From: Pectobacterium colocasium
GTDB lineage: Bacteria; Pseudomonadota; Gammaproteobacteria; Enterobacterales; Enterobacteriaceae
Assembly: GCF_020181655.1 (NCBI RefSeq)
Contig: NZ_CP084032.1
Coordinates: 2,666,001-2,730,000, forward strand
Length of the DNA: 64,000 bases
Reading direction: 5' to 3'
A program made the translations under genes and the position numbers. The notes below the pieces were generated by a model. That model did not search any database, had not been told where the DNA came from, and saw only the letters and a list, made by a program, of their open reading frames with translations. Of this stretch, positions 45,089-55,040 are shown one piece after another. Positions within the stretch are counted from its first letter, which is position 1. Every line of letters begins with the position of its first letter.

Positions 45089-45335
45089 AGCCTCTCACGC
45101 ATAATGACGTTCCTTTCGATTGGCTCCAAAATGTGACAGACATCGCGTTATAGCCGTTAATCATCAATAGCAACTTTTATAACTATTTACATTCTAATCA
45201 ATTACCGTTTTCGGGTAGAGCATCACTTCGATTCCTGTTAATGTTTGCCGTTCCGGGCTAAACCGGTTCGTTATCAACGGCTGTACGTCTTTGACGGACA
45301 TCTCAATACCTGTCACCACTGTTTACTTGGCAATA

Positions 45336-46376
45336 ATGACACTATCCAAACACGCAATCTCTTCCCTCAGCCTGGTTATCGCCCTCTCTGCTGGCATTAC
45401 GCAGAGCCGCGCTGACACCATTTGGCTGAACAACGGCGACAAGCTCACAGGGAAAATCACGCTGCTTGACGGCGGTAAACTCTTTATCAACACCGACTAT
45501 GCTGGCTCTATTTCTGTAGCCTGGGACAAGGTGAAAACCTTTGAATCCGACCATGGTCTGGTGATTCAAGGCGAACGTTACGAGAAAGGCGTTTTGTATC
45601 CGACGATCAAAGCGGGCGAAAACCGTGCCATCATCGCGAACCCGTCGCTGGCTAACGAAGCCGCTGGTCCACAAACATTGCCGCTTTCCGAGATCACGTC
45701 CATCGTCGCGCAGAAGCCACTGGTGACCGATTTCGCCTGGAAAGGCAATATTGACGCCGGTATGTCGCACAAGAAGAGTTCGACAGAAACGGATAACTAC
45801 GATGTGACGCTGAACACCAAAGCCCGTCACGATACGTGGCGACACAACCTTGATGCCAGTTACCATTTGGCAAAAGAGGATAAAGTCGAGAGCACCAAGA
45901 ATGCGGCTGGCGAATATGCGCTGGATAAATTCGTGGATGAGAACTGGTTCTGGCAGGGTCGTTACCAGTACAAACGCGACTGGATCGAAAGCATTAAAAT
46001 TAACCGTTCCTTCGGTCTTGGTCCTGGTTATCAGTTCTGGGATAACGACTTAGGCGCGTTCTCTCTGACGTCGCTGGTCAACTCCCAAACCTTCGTATAC
46101 CGCGATCAGGGCGAGGATGACTTCTATTCTGGTGGCATAAAGTGGGCGTACAACCGCTATATATTCAGCAAATCCGTTGAAGCCTTCACAAACGGTGAAT
46201 TGGGGCGCTCATTTGATGGCACTGCGCCAATCTACCTGAAAGCGGATGCAGGCCTGCGCTTCAAGCTGACCGACTGGTCTTCTATGACGATGAAAGTGTC
46301 ACGTACCCGTATCGAAAGTAATCAGGGGAATGTTGACGACACGCTGTACACCATGGGTGTTGGCGTCGGCTGGTAA
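45336..46376 (+). CDS. DUF481 outer-membrane-type protein (YdiY-like)
   Basis: A 346-residue exported protein. A signal peptide ends near SLVIALSAGITQSRA, followed by DTIWLNNGDKLTGKITLLDG and a long beta-rich region ending VGVGW, with an aromatic terminus as in outer-membrane barrels. This matches DUF481 proteins such as YdiY. The ATG at 45336 is chosen at the signal peptide; an upstream TTG is in frame. Function unknown, presumably in the outer membrane. Confidence 0.82.
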   Translation: MTLSKHAISSLSLVIALSAGITQSRADTIWLNNGDKLTGKITLLDGGKLFINTDYAGSISVAWDKVKTFESDHGLVIQGERYEKGVLYPTIKAGENRAIIANPSLANEAAGPQTLPLSEITSIVAQKPLVTDFAWKGNIDAGMSHKKSSTETDNYDVTLNTKARHDTWRHNLDASYHLAKEDKVESTKNAAGEYALDKFVDENWFWQGRYQYKRDWIESIKINRSFGLGPGYQFWDNDLGAFSLTSLVNSQTFVYRDQGEDDFYSGGIKWAYNRYIFSKSVEAFTNGELGRSFDGTAPIYLKADAGLRFKLTDWSSMTMKVSRTRIESNQGNVDDTLYTMGVGVGW

Positions 46377-46449
46377 TTCGGTCGCTTCATTCGTTTCAAG
46401 GTGAACGGCGACATCGTCGTTCACCTAAACGCTCACGCTCGTCGCGCCG

Positions 46450-47136
46450 TTATTGTCCGTTCCCTGCCGCCGCAGAGCACGACTGTTGCAAAATACGCAC
46501 CCGTTGCGCCAGCTCGCTCACGCTTGCATCTTCCGTCCCGTGATTTTTCAGCTCTTGCTCCAGCGCAAACAGATATTGCGCATTGGTGCCGAGCGGCCCG
46601 CTCGCACGGGCAATCAGCGGGGCAACGCTCTGAATACAGGTATCATTTTCATTCAGGGGATGTTCCGGCTCAGACACAAACACCAGCGCCGTCAGCGGTG
46701 CGCCGTTTTTCCGCTGCAGCTCACACCAAAGCGGACGATAGCACCCCGTCAGCATTTCGCGCTTCCAGAGCAGTTCCAGATCTTCACGCAGAGAAGCCTC
46801 CGGTAGACGGAAAGCCAGACCTGTCGTTTGTCCACCGGGCTGCAACGCCAGCATCCGCCCCGGCTGAGTTACCGTGCCGCGACCGATGGTGAGACGCAGG
46901 CAAAAAGCACGCTGCCACCCTGTCAGCGTGGCCAGACAGGTTTCTTCGGCGTCAAAAACCGGGTTCCACATTAGTGAACCGTAGCCAAATACCCAGACCG
47001 GACAGCTATTGGGCCGGAGCGCCAGCATCCTGTCCAACGAATCAGCCCGCTGTTGCGGCGTGAGCAGTAAGGTTTCTTCAATACAACCAAAAGACGTTCT
47101 ACAATCTGCTTTCTGCAAAAAATCGCGTGTTAACAC
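46450..47136 (-). CDS. chaC: ChaC-type gamma-glutamylcyclotransferase (glutathione-specific)
   Basis: A 228-residue protein from a GTG at 47136 whose start LTRDFLQKADCRTSFG matches E. coli ChaC. The motif VFGYGSLMWNP binds the gamma-glutamyl group and the catalytic Glu lies in FRLPEASLREDLELLWKREM. ChaC enzymes cleave glutathione to 5-oxoproline and Cys-Gly. In E. coli chaC is next to chaA; here they are 1.5 kb apart with a siderophore-reductase gene between. Confidence 0.85.
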   Translation of the reverse strand: MLTRDFLQKADCRTSFGCIEETLLLTPQQRADSLDRMLALRPNSCPVWVFGYGSLMWNPVFDAEETCLATLTGWQRAFCLRLTIGRGTVTQPGRMLALQPGGQTTGLAFRLPEASLREDLELLWKREMLTGCYRPLWCELQRKNGAPLTALVFVSEPEHPLNENDTCIQSVAPLIARASGPLGTNAQYLFALEQELKNHGTEDASVSELAQRVRILQQSCSAAAGNGQ

Positions 47137-47506
47137 TACTTACCACCCCCAACCTTACTCTTTTCCTGCTCGTCAGATCGGCTCTCGCCCTGCGTTTAAA
47201 AACCTAACTGCTTCATCTGCTTAATTTTACAACACCATCAATCTTGAGGTTATTCATTTATGGCTTTGCGATCAAGTTTGATAGTGGTCACAAAAACTAA
47301 AAAAGTTCGTGATAATGTTTCACTCACGCAAGATTCCGCTTTTATATCAACTAATCGGCAACTCGCCGTCAGACTTGACGTATTCCTGATACAAACCTCA
47401 TTTTTGTGACGTCAGGAACCTGCCGGAAGCCGTATGCTTGACGTGAAAGCTCTCGACATCAATAAAAAGTATTCACTACGACAAGAATAATAACGGGCAG
47501 ACATCA

Positions 47507-47525
47507 AATGATAATAATTATCATC
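47507..47525. promoter_or_regulatory. Fur box upstream of the siderophore-interacting protein gene
   Basis: AATGATAATAATTATCATC is a 19-bp inverted repeat very close to the Fur consensus (GATAATGATAATCATTATC). It lies 52 bp before the start codon at 47577, so iron repression is expected. The rest of 47137-47506 holds no recognised gene. Confidence 0.85.
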
Positions 47526-47576
47526 TCGTGTTATTATCATCCTTAATTTGGAATCGACTATCCACGGAGACACTGA

Positions 47577-48380
47577 ATGGCAACGCCGCGTCAGCCTGTT
47601 TTAGTTCAGGTGAAACACATCCACGATATTTCCCCTCATTTACGCTGCATTACGTTCCATCACGACGCGTTGCGCGATTATCCGGCCGAGCGATACGGTG
47701 CACACATCAAGCTCTTTTTGCCTCAGGCAGGACAGCAAAAACCAGCGCTGCCCGCGATTGGCGAACGCGGCCCGATCTGGCCAGAAGGCGAAGCCCGCCC
47801 CATCGTTCGCACCTATAGCGTCCGTGCCCTGCGCCCGGAAGAGGCGGAGCTGGATATGGTTTTTGCGCTGCATGAACACGCCGGGCCTGCCGTCACCTTT
47901 GCCCGTCAGGCCAAGCCCGGCGACTGGGTCGGCATTTCGCAACCCGGTGGCCCGCTCCCCATGCTGCCGCCAGCGGCCACTTATTATTTGGCTGCTGACC
48001 CGTCGTCGCTCCCCGCGCTCATGGCGCTGCTAGAGAATCTGCCTGATGACGCTCAGGGGCACGCAGTGATCCGTGTCGACAGCGAGGCGGATAAACTCGC
48101 TATCGCTAAACCCTCACCGCTTCAGCTGCACTGGATCGTCGGTGGAACAGAGGCAACCGACGCGCTGTTGCAGCATTTTCAGGCGCTTCCGACGGCTGAA
48201 AATGCGTTTTACTGGTTAGCGGGTGAAGATCGTATCGTGGTTCAGCTTCGCCGCCACGTGCGTCGCGAGCGCGGGTGTGAACGAAATCAGATGTATGCCG
48301 TGCCTTATTGGCGAGAAGGGTTAAATGAAGAGGATTATCATCATAAACGCCACGATATTATGGATAATCCTGACGAATAA
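47577..48380 (+). CDS. Siderophore-interacting protein (FAD ferric-siderophore reductase)
   Basis: A 267-residue SIP/ViuB/YqjH-family flavoprotein. The FAD-binding motif RPIVRTYSVRALR (RTYT/S-type) follows an N-terminal barrel; the C-terminal NAD(P)H part includes YYLAADPSSLPAL and FYWLAGEDRIVVQLRRH. It reduces imported ferric siderophores in the cytoplasm to release iron. A strong Fur box precedes it. It stands as a single gene, with GGAGA before the ATG. Confidence 0.88.
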   Translation: MATPRQPVLVQVKHIHDISPHLRCITFHHDALRDYPAERYGAHIKLFLPQAGQQKPALPAIGERGPIWPEGEARPIVRTYSVRALRPEEAELDMVFALHEHAGPAVTFARQAKPGDWVGISQPGGPLPMLPPAATYYLAADPSSLPALMALLENLPDDAQGHAVIRVDSEADKLAIAKPSPLQLHWIVGGTEATDALLQHFQALPTAENAFYWLAGEDRIVVQLRRHVRRERGCERNQMYAVPYWREGLNEEDYHHKRHDIMDNPDE

Positions 48381-48666
48381 CCCTAAAAAATATATTTGAT
48401 ATTATTATGATAGGGAGAAGATACCGAAATTCTCCCGTCTCAATTAAATTTGACTTCAAAGCGTAAAAATCCGTAAAACTTCCCGCATCAACATGACAAT
48501 CTGTTATCATATTGTTCGTTTTATTACGTTATAACTACTTTCTAGTAACCTTTTGCTGTTTATTGTCGTTTTATCTCCGGCACCATTCGGGTGGCCGATA
48601 GGCTAGCTTGAAATATGACGGGGATATTTTGCCGCATTATTCCTCTGGATAAGGAGAACTCCCGCA
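48381..48666. other. chaA leader region
   Basis: 286 bp, AT-rich up to 48560. A hairpin CGGCACC...GGTGGCCG (48577-48596) precedes GATAAGGAGAACTCCCGCA, the chaA ribosome-binding region. I do not recognise a named riboswitch. Confidence 0.3.
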
Positions 48667-49767
48667 ATGAAGTCTCATGCTGAGGTGGTCAAAACTCGCC
48701 ATCATGAATATTCCCTCATTTTTCCTGTTATTGCGCTGGCCGTGCTCTACATGTGGGGCAGCTCACAAGATTTTATCGCCATTCTCGGTATTAACGCCCT
48801 CGCGTTAGCCGGCATACTTTTCAGCGCGTTCAGCGTGGTACGTCACGCCGACGTGCTCGCACACCGTCTGGGTGAGCCCTACGGGTCGTTGATCCTCAGC
48901 CTGTCCGTCGTCATTCTGGAAGTCAGCCTGATTTCAGCGCTGATGGCAACCGGTGACGCAGGCCCGGACCTGATGCGTGACACCCTCTATTCCATTATCG
49001 TGATTGTCACCGGCGGCCTGGTCGGTTTCGCCCTCTTGCTCGGCGGCCGCAAATTCGCCACGCAGTATGTTAATCTCAGCGGCATCAAGCAGTACCTGAT
49101 GGCGATCTTCCCATTGGCGGTGATTGTGCTGGTTTTCCCCAGCGCCTTGCCCGATGGTAATTTCAGCGTATCGCAGTCGCTGATTATTGCCGCGATTTCC
49201 GCGGCGATGTACGGCGTGTTCCTGTTGATCCAAACGCGTACGCACCAAAGCCTGTTTGTGTATGAGCACGAAGACGAAGGCGACGGCGACGATCCTCATC
49301 ACGGTAAACCGTCTGCGCACAGCTCGCTGTGGCACACCGGCTGGCTGCTGATTCACTTGATTGCCGTTATCGCAGTAACCAAGATGAACTCCATGCCGCT
49401 GGAAACGCTGCTCACCGAAATGAACGCGCCGACGCAGTTTACGGGCTTCCTGGTCGCGCTGTTAATCCTCTCTCCTGAAGGATTGGGAGCGATCCGCGCC
49501 GTCCTGAAAAATCAGGTACAGCGCGCTATGAACCTGTTTTTCGGTTCCGTGCTGGCGACCATTTCACTGACAGTTCCTACCGTTACGATCATTGCCATGA
49601 TTACTGGCCGCACGCTGAACTTCGGTCTGGATATGCCGCACATCGTGGTGATGTTGTCGGTGCTGGTGCTGTGCCACATTACGTTCTCCACGGGTAGAAC
49701 CAACGTATTAAGCGGTAGTGCGCATCTGGCGCTCTTTGCCGCCTATCTGATCACCATCACGCTGTAA
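48667..49767 (+). CDS. chaA: Calcium/sodium-proton antiporter
   Basis: A 366-residue CaCA-family antiporter, the same length as E. coli ChaA. The match is close throughout, for example SAFSVVRHADVLAHRLGEPY, SLSVVILEVSLISALMATGD and LVALLILSPEGLGAIRAVLK. An acidic cytoplasmic loop (YEHEDEGDGDDPHHG, about 198-212) is typical of ChaA. It exports Na+, Ca2+ or K+ in exchange for protons at high pH. GGAGA lies before the ATG. A GC-rich hairpin follows the stop. Confidence 0.94.
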   Translation: MKSHAEVVKTRHHEYSLIFPVIALAVLYMWGSSQDFIAILGINALALAGILFSAFSVVRHADVLAHRLGEPYGSLILSLSVVILEVSLISALMATGDAGPDLMRDTLYSIIVIVTGGLVGFALLLGGRKFATQYVNLSGIKQYLMAIFPLAVIVLVFPSALPDGNFSVSQSLIIAAISAAMYGVFLLIQTRTHQSLFVYEHEDEGDGDDPHHGKPSAHSSLWHTGWLLIHLIAVIAVTKMNSMPLETLLTEMNAPTQFTGFLVALLILSPEGLGAIRAVLKNQVQRAMNLFFGSVLATISLTVPTVTIIAMITGRTLNFGLDMPHIVVMLSVLVLCHITFSTGRTNVLSGSAHLALFAAYLITITL

Positions 49768-49774
49768 CCCCTCT

Positions 49775-49800
49775 GCCGACGCGGTTTTCGCCGCGTCGGC
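49775..49800 (+). terminator. GC-rich hairpin after chaA
   Basis: GCCGACGCGG and CCGCGTCGGC form a perfect 10-bp stem with a TTTTCG loop just past the chaA stop; no T-run follows. Confidence 0.55.
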
Positions 49801-49930
49801 TCCGCAAGATTGCACTTCTCTTGATGTATATCTGGATCTTCTGAGCGCGTCCGGCGTATCGTAAGGCTGTCGTCGACGGACCGGCAGGCCCGCCATGTTG
49901 ATTTACTTCCTTACTTTGGTTTCTGCTTAG

Positions 49931-51649
49931 ATGAAAACGCACGGAATTAACGGCATCAGGCCGTTCAGCGCGCTGATTGACGCGTGCTGGCGCGAAAAAT
50001 ATACGCTGCAACGTTTTACCCACGACATTATCGCCGGCGTTACCGTCGGTATCATCGCCATTCCTCTGGCGATGGCTCTGGCCATTGCCAGCGGCGTTCC
50101 TCCACAGTACGGGCTCTATACCTCGGCGATTGCCGGGATCGTCATCGCCCTCAGCGGCGGTTCGCGCTACAGCGTGTCAGGCCCGACAGCCGCCTTTGTC
50201 GTTATTTTATATCCCGTGTCGCAACAGTTCGGGCTCTCTGGCTTGCTGGTTGCCACCTTGCTTTCCGGCGTGTTTCTACTGCTGATGGGGATCTGCCGTT
50301 TCGGGCGTTTGATTGAATATATCCCGCTCTCCGTGACGCTAGGATTTACCTCCGGGATCGCTATCACCATCGGCACCATGCAAATCAAGGATTTCTTCGG
50401 CTTGCAGATGGCCGTGGTGCCCGAACATTACGTCGAAAAAGTGGCAGCGCTGGCGCAATCGCTGCCTACTCTGCATCTTGCGGATACCTTGATTGGGGCC
50501 ACGACGCTGCTGGTTCTCATCCTCTGGCCCAGACTCGGTATTCGCCTGCCCGGCCATTTGCCCGCGCTGCTGGCTGGCGTCGCAGTAATGGGGATCATGT
50601 CGCTGCTCGGTGAAAATGTAGCAACCATCGGTTCCCGATTCAGTTATCTGCTGGCGGACGGTTCGCAAGGGCAAGGGATTCCGCCCATCCTGCCGCAACT
50701 CATTCTGCCGTGGGATATTCCGTCACCGGATGGAAAGACGATGACGCTGGATTGGCAAAGTATTTCCGCTCTGCTGCCCGCCGCATTCTCGATGGCGATG
50801 CTGGGCGCGATTGAGTCGCTACTGTGCGCGGTCGTGCTGGACGGGATGACGGGCAAAAAACACAATTCTAATGCGGAGCTGATGGGGCAAGGTTTCGGTA
50901 ACATCATCGCACCCTTCTTTGGCGGAATTACCGCGACCGCCGCGATTGCCCGTTCCGCCGCCAATGTGCGCGCTGGCGCAAACTCGCCGATCTCCGCCGT
51001 GGTGCACGCACTGTTGGTGCTATTGGCGTTGCTGATACTTGCGCCGTGGCTGTCTTATCTACCGCTGGCGGCAATGGCATCGCTGCTGCTGATTGTTGCC
51101 TGGAACATGAGCGAAGCGCATAAGGTAGTAGATTTACTGCGTCACGGACCGAAAGACGACATCATCGTGATGCTGCTTTGCATGTCGTTGACCGTACTGT
51201 TTGACATGGTGATCGCCATTACGGTCGGCATTGTGCTGGCATCCCTGCTCTTCATGCGGCGCATCGCGCAGATGACCCGTCTGAGCGAGCTGCCGGACAC
51301 CAAAATACCGGACCATCTGGTCCTGCGTGTTAACGGCCCGCTGTTTTTCGCCGCGGCAGAGCGCATCTTCAACGATCTGACCGTGCGTAGCGAAGGCTAT
51401 CAGAATATCATCTTACAGTGGGATGCGGTGCCGGTGCTGGATGCGGGCGGACTGAGTGCCTTCCTGCGCTTTAGCGACACGCTGCCAGAAGGCAAGCAGC
51501 TCATCATCACCGACATTCCCTTCCAGCCGTTAAAAACGCTGGCGCGGGCGAAGGTCCACCCGATTGAAGGACGGCTCAGCTTCTACGGTTCATTAGCGCA
51601 GGCGATTGAGGCGACCACAGTGCGCCCCAACGTAGCAAAAACAGAGTAG
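49931..51649 (+). CDS. dauA: SulP-family C4-dicarboxylate transporter with STAS domain
   Basis: A 572-residue SLC26/SulP transporter highly similar to E. coli DauA (YchM): [34 protein letters not shown] and [20 protein letters not shown] are shared. Residues about 455-560 form a cytoplasmic STAS domain ([28 protein letters not shown]). DauA takes up succinate and other C4-dicarboxylates aerobically at acid pH. It lies downstream of chaA, near ychM-region genes as in E. coli. Confidence 0.9.
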   Translation: MKTHGINGIRPFSALIDACWREKYTLQRFTHDIIAGVTVGIIAIPLAMALAIASGVPPQYGLYTSAIAGIVIALSGGSRYSVSGPTAAFVVILYPVSQQFGLSGLLVATLLSGVFLLLMGICRFGRLIEYIPLSVTLGFTSGIAITIGTMQIKDFFGLQMAVVPEHYVEKVAALAQSLPTLHLADTLIGATTLLVLILWPRLGIRLPGHLPALLAGVAVMGIMSLLGENVATIGSRFSYLLADGSQGQGIPPILPQLILPWDIPSPDGKTMTLDWQSISALLPAAFSMAMLGAIESLLCAVVLDGMTGKKHNSNAELMGQGFGNIIAPFFGGITATAAIARSAANVRAGANSPISAVVHALLVLLALLILAPWLSYLPLAAMASLLLIVAWNMSEAHKVVDLLRHGPKDDIIVMLLCMSLTVLFDMVIAITVGIVLASLLFMRRIAQMTRLSELPDTKIPDHLVLRVNGPLFFAAAERIFNDLTVRSEGYQNIILQWDAVPVLDAGGLSAFLRFSDTLPEGKQLIITDIPFQPLKTLARAKVHPIEGRLSFYGSLAQAIEATTVRPNVAKTE

Positions 51650-51673
51650 AAATATCGTGCAGGCCACGCCGTG

Positions 51674-52084
51674 CTAATGCTGCACGGCTGGCATGTTGAA
51701 GCGGACGGACAGACGTTCGCCCCGCAGTGTTAAATCCAGCGCCGCGTCACATTCGCGGCTAATGGCGCTCAGTTGCTCGTTCGTCAATGAATAAGGCAGT
51801 TGGATATCAAACACGTTCAAGCCTTGCTGACGTGCCAGCGTAATCAGCCTGATAATGTTGGTTTCATCACTCACCTGCGTAGAAAGTACCTGTAGCGCCA
51901 GTCCCTTCAGTCGCTCCTTCGGCGCACTCTGCCGAGCCGTCTTGGTCACCATGCCAAAAATGGGCATCACGCCGTACATCGCATCCACAAAACGCCAACG
52001 TTTCTTACACAGTGCCGCCAAATAATCCGTATAGTCCAGACAGAGTTGCTCACCGTAACTTGTAGACTCAGGGGACTTTTCCAT
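51674..52084 (-). CDS. Hypothetical protein
   Basis: A 136-residue protein of unknown function. The start at 52084 (MEKSPESTSYGEQL) directly follows GGAGGGAAT. No signal peptide or membrane helix is seen. It is convergent with dauA and divergent from folM. The first half is rich in aromatic and basic residues (YTDYLAALCKKRWRFVDAMYG), the second half has a helical TLARQQGLNVFDIQLPYSL. Not recognised beyond that; it is probably real because of its good ribosome-binding site and codon use. Confidence 0.65.
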   Translation of the reverse strand: MEKSPESTSYGEQLCLDYTDYLAALCKKRWRFVDAMYGVMPIFGMVTKTARQSAPKERLKGLALQVLSTQVSDETNIIRLITLARQQGLNVFDIQLPYSLTNEQLSAISRECDAALDLTLRGERLSVRFNMPAVQH

Positions 52085-52222
52085 ATTCCCTCCTCTCCTC
52101 TTCGCCAGTGTCTTGCTGCGCACTACCCTGACGGGTATAAAACCGTAACCTGTATAGTGGTTAATTAAGGTATATTGTCACGGTTCGCACCCTTTTGACT
52201 AGCGTGTTGAGGAGACCTAATT

Positions 52223-52945
52223 GTGACAACTTTTTCTTCTGCTCCCGTGTTAATTACCGGCGGCGCACGGCGTATCGGGCTGGCACTGGCGCGTTCGTTT
52301 CTGGCTCAATCGATTCCGGTCATCATCAGCTATCGCACGCCTTATCCCGAGTTGGAAGCACTACAGCAGGACGGTGCAATTTGCCTGACCGCCGATTTTT
52401 CCACCACGGAAAATATCTATGCGTTTGCAGAAGAAATCCAGTCACTCACGCCGCGGCTGCGCGCCATTATTCACAATGCCAGCCGCTGGGAGCCAGAAAG
52501 CCCCACCATACCGCCAGAGCAAACGCTGGCCGATATGCTGCAAATTCATGTCTATACGCCCTACTTGCTCAACCAGTTACTGGAATCTTGCCTGCGTGGG
52601 CAAGGCGTGGCTGGCGCGGATATCATCCATCTGACGGATTACGTGGTAGAAAAAGGCAGCGACAAACACATTGCCTATGCCGCCAGTAAAGCGGCGCTGG
52701 ATAACATGACGCGTTCGTTCGCCCGCAAACTGGCGCCGGAGGTGAAAGTCAATGCGATCGCCCCCGGTCTCATCCTGTTTAACGAACAGGATGACGACGC
52801 CTATCGTCAGCAGGCGCTGGACAAATCCCTGATGAAAATTGCCCCCGGCGAAGCGGAAATTGTCCGACTGGTGGATTATCTGTTCAGCAGCAACTACGTC
52901 ACCGGAAAAACGCTGGGCGTTGATGGTGGGCGGGCTTTGCGTTAA
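52223..52945 (+). CDS. folM: Dihydromonapterin/dihydrofolate reductase
   Basis: A 240-residue SDR resembling E. coli FolM. TGGARRIGLALA is the cofactor motif, HNASRWEPE follows, and HIAYAASKAALDNMTRSFAR contains YAASK. GAGGAG precedes the GTG start at 52223 by 9 nt. FolM reduces dihydromonapterin to tetrahydromonapterin, the cofactor for phenylalanine hydroxylase. Its last 36 bases recur at 55041-55076. Confidence 0.88.
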   Translation: MTTFSSAPVLITGGARRIGLALARSFLAQSIPVIISYRTPYPELEALQQDGAICLTADFSTTENIYAFAEEIQSLTPRLRAIIHNASRWEPESPTIPPEQTLADMLQIHVYTPYLLNQLLESCLRGQGVAGADIIHLTDYVVEKGSDKHIAYAASKAALDNMTRSFARKLAPEVKVNAIAPGLILFNEQDDDAYRQQALDKSLMKIAPGEAEIVRLVDYLFSSNYVTGKTLGVDGGRALR

Positions 52946-52952
52946 AGCCCTG
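52917..52952. repeat. folM 3'-end direct repeat, left copy
   Basis: The last folM codons and stop (GCGTTGATGGTGGGCGGGCT to AAAGCCCTG, 36 bp) recur at 55041-55076 with one mismatch and the same orientation. The two copies bracket the ECF sigma/anti-sigma/YceI genes. Confidence 0.85.
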
Positions 52953-53002
52953 AGTCTCAATGTGAGGATAAAAACATCACCACCAGCGAAGTTCGTCAGC
53001 AG

Positions 53003-53491
53003 TTGACTGCTCATTTGACGCGCCTATGGCGCTATGGACTGGTGCTGTCGCGTAGCCATGAAGTAGCCGAAGAGCTCGTCCAGTCTACCTGCGTTCGTGC
53101 GCTCGAAAAGAGTGCACAGTTTACGCCCGGCACGCGTATAGACAGATGGCTGTTTTCCATTCTTCATTCGATATGGATTTCCGAACTGCGCGCACGCCGC
53201 GTACGTCAGGGACAAGGGTTTATCGAAAGTGAAGAATTACTGGCACCCGATACCCATGAGCAGGATGACAATCGTCTGCATTACCAGAAAATAATGCAGC
53301 GCGTCAGCGCGCTTCCAGAAGCGCAGCGCAACACCGTCTTTTTAGTTTATGTCGAAGGGTTTAGCTATCAGGAGGCGGCAGAGACGCTATCGGTACCCAT
53401 CGGCACCATTATGAGCCGACTGGCCGCTGCACGAGGTACGCTGGCGAAATCCATTGATACCCAGCCCTCGGCAAAGGAGAGACTGTCTTGA
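53003..53491 (+). CDS. ECF sigma factor
   Basis: About 162 residues with sigma region 2 (VAEELVQSTCVRALEKSAQF, RIDRWLFSILHSIWISELRA) and region 4 (SYQEAAETLSVPIGTIMSRL), the ECF layout. No ATG or GTG suits: TTG at 53003 has no ribosome-binding site. A TGAGGA site lies upstream, and 7 nt after it, in frame, is ATC at 52976, which would add nine residues. The true start is therefore unclear. It overlaps the anti-sigma gene by 4 nt. It probably controls its own operon and perhaps the convergent yceI-type gene. Confidence 0.85.
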   Translation: MTAHLTRLWRYGLVLSRSHEVAEELVQSTCVRALEKSAQFTPGTRIDRWLFSILHSIWISELRARRVRQGQGFIESEELLAPDTHEQDDNRLHYQKIMQRVSALPEAQRNTVFLVYVEGFSYQEAAETLSVPIGTIMSRLAAARGTLAKSIDTQPSAKERLS

Positions 53492-54291
53492 AAACCATGC
53501 GTTTTACGCCCCCTTACAGTGACGAGGCCATCGTTGCCTGGCTGGATGGCGAGATGAACGAAGCCGATGCGCAACGATTCAAGGCGCTACTTGAGGGGGA
53601 TGAACAGCTTGCAGAGCGCGTCGCGGAGCTGATGAAAGGTCAGCTTGATGTTGAAGCCGCCTTCGCCCCCTTACTCGACAAAGCGCCTGAGGCGAGGATG
53701 CAGGCCAGGCTGGAGACGTTATTGGCGGAAGCACCGACATCAGCCACACCTTCATCTTATGCCGGTGTCAGCCGTCGTTCACTCATTGCTGCTTCACTCA
53801 GTTTTTTGGTGTTGGGATCGGGGCTAGGCTACCTCGCGCGTTCTCCTGGGATGATTCTCAGCGACAGCGAGAAAATTCGCGATCTTGAAGCGCAGTACAT
53901 GTCGCTGTACCGCGCGGAAACCTTACTCGATGCGGACGACACCGCACAGGCCTTGCAACGTGGACTCTCTCGTACTGCTCAGGACATTGGGTTGCCTCTC
54001 AATGAGCAACAGCTGACGCTTCCCGATGCAGAATTGAAAATGGTGCGTCTGCTGCGCTATGACCAGACATCGATTGCACAGATTACCTGGTTGCATGCCG
54101 AATATGGGCCGATGGCGCTCTGCATTTCCCCCGAACGTCAGACAACGGCCACTGCGCTTAAAAATGAGCAACGCCATGATATGCAGGTTGTCTGGTGGTA
54201 CGCCCACGGCTATCAGTTTGTCTTAATTGGCCGTAGCCCTGTAGCACCGCTCACAGAAAGTGCACTCAGATTACAAACGTCGCTGGCATAA
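53488..54291 (+). CDS. Anti-sigma factor, membrane-anchored
   Basis: A 267-residue protein coded by a TTG start 8 nt after AGGAG, overlapping the sigma gene stop. The N-terminal part (SDEAIVAWLDGEMNEADAQR) resembles zinc-free anti-sigma domains, where such proteins bind their sigma factor. A single membrane helix lies at about residues 96-116 (SLIAASLSFLVLGSGLGYLA), leaving about 150 residues in the periplasm as a sensor. It is expected to hold the ECF factor inactive until a signal arrives. The signal is unknown. Confidence 0.82.
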   Translation: MKTMRFTPPYSDEAIVAWLDGEMNEADAQRFKALLEGDEQLAERVAELMKGQLDVEAAFAPLLDKAPEARMQARLETLLAEAPTSATPSSYAGVSRRSLIAASLSFLVLGSGLGYLARSPGMILSDSEKIRDLEAQYMSLYRAETLLDADDTAQALQRGLSRTAQDIGLPLNEQQLTLPDAELKMVRLLRYDQTSIAQITWLHAEYGPMALCISPERQTTATALKNEQRHDMQVVWWYAHGYQFVLIGRSPVAPLTESALRLQTSLA

Positions 54292-54300
54292 CCCGTGAAC

Positions 54301-54350
54301 GGCCTTCCACACACGGACGATGCCACGTATGGAAGGCCATTATTTATTTT
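54301..54350. terminator. Bidirectional terminator between anti-sigma and yceI-type genes
   Basis: GGCCTTCCA (54301-54309) pairs with TGGAAGGCC (54330-54338) across a 20-nt loop, followed by ATTATTTATTTT. It lies between convergent genes. Confidence 0.75.
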
Positions 54351-54365
54351 ATAAGGCGTGTCGGG

Positions 54366-54941
54366 TTAGACGGCGTTTCGGGCTTTCGCCCGGATTTCAA
54401 TAGTAATCGCGACGCGATCGTCTACCACACCGGTAAACCGATCCATGTTAAAAGACGAGCGCGAAATAGCGGTGGTAGCATGGAGAGACAGTGAACCGTC
54501 ATGAGATGCCGCTCCGCCCTGTTCTTCAAGCGTGGCTTCCAGAATGACCGGACGTTGAACGTTTTTTACCGACAGTGAACCAAAAACCCGAAAGTGCCCC
54601 TTCCCCAGCGCCACAACCCTGCTGCTAGTGAAAATAATATCGGGATAGTGCTCAGCATCAAAAAACAGGCTGCTTTTTAACTGGTAGGTCAGCAGACTGT
54701 TGGAAGCCTGTAACGTCGTGATGGGGATTTTCACATCAATACGGTCATTCATTTCCTTTTCAGCGTCCAGTGTGATGTTGCCCGTCACGCCGTTGAGAGA
54801 GGCTTGTGACAGGTGACCAAATGCTTGCCATGACAGCGCAATGGCCGTGTCATCAGTGGCAACGGTGTAGTTAAGAGGCATAGCATGCAACAGTGGACTA
54901 ATGAGCAGTCCGGCGGCCAATACGGGAAGGATACGCGTCAT
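54366..54941 (-). CDS. YceI-family periplasmic protein
   Basis: A 191-residue exported protein with a signal peptide (MTRILPVLAAGLLISPLLHA) and a lipocalin-like YceI domain, shown by LNGVTGNITLD, FDAEHYPDIIFTS, GHFRVFGSLSVKN and SRSSFNMDRFTGVVDDRVAI. YceI proteins bind isoprenoid chains and some are base- or stress-induced. It is convergent with the sigma/anti-sigma pair and within the folM-repeat-bracketed segment, so it may be a target of that sigma factor. Confidence 0.88.
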   Translation of the reverse strand: MTRILPVLAAGLLISPLLHAMPLNYTVATDDTAIALSWQAFGHLSQASLNGVTGNITLDAEKEMNDRIDVKIPITTLQASNSLLTYQLKSSLFFDAEHYPDIIFTSSRVVALGKGHFRVFGSLSVKNVQRPVILEATLEEQGGAASHDGSLSLHATTAISRSSFNMDRFTGVVDDRVAITIEIRAKARNAV

Positions 54942-55040
54942 AACAGGATTCTCCTCAAAGTAAACAACGCGTAAACGCTCAGGCGTGCTAATTTATTCGG
55001 TCAAACCTGATTATTTTTCCCGATACGGAGAAAATATCGA

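Noticed and set aside
48381..48666. Metal-sensing riboswitch before chaA
   Set aside because: A hairpin is present, but the conserved loops of the yybP-ykoY class were not found.
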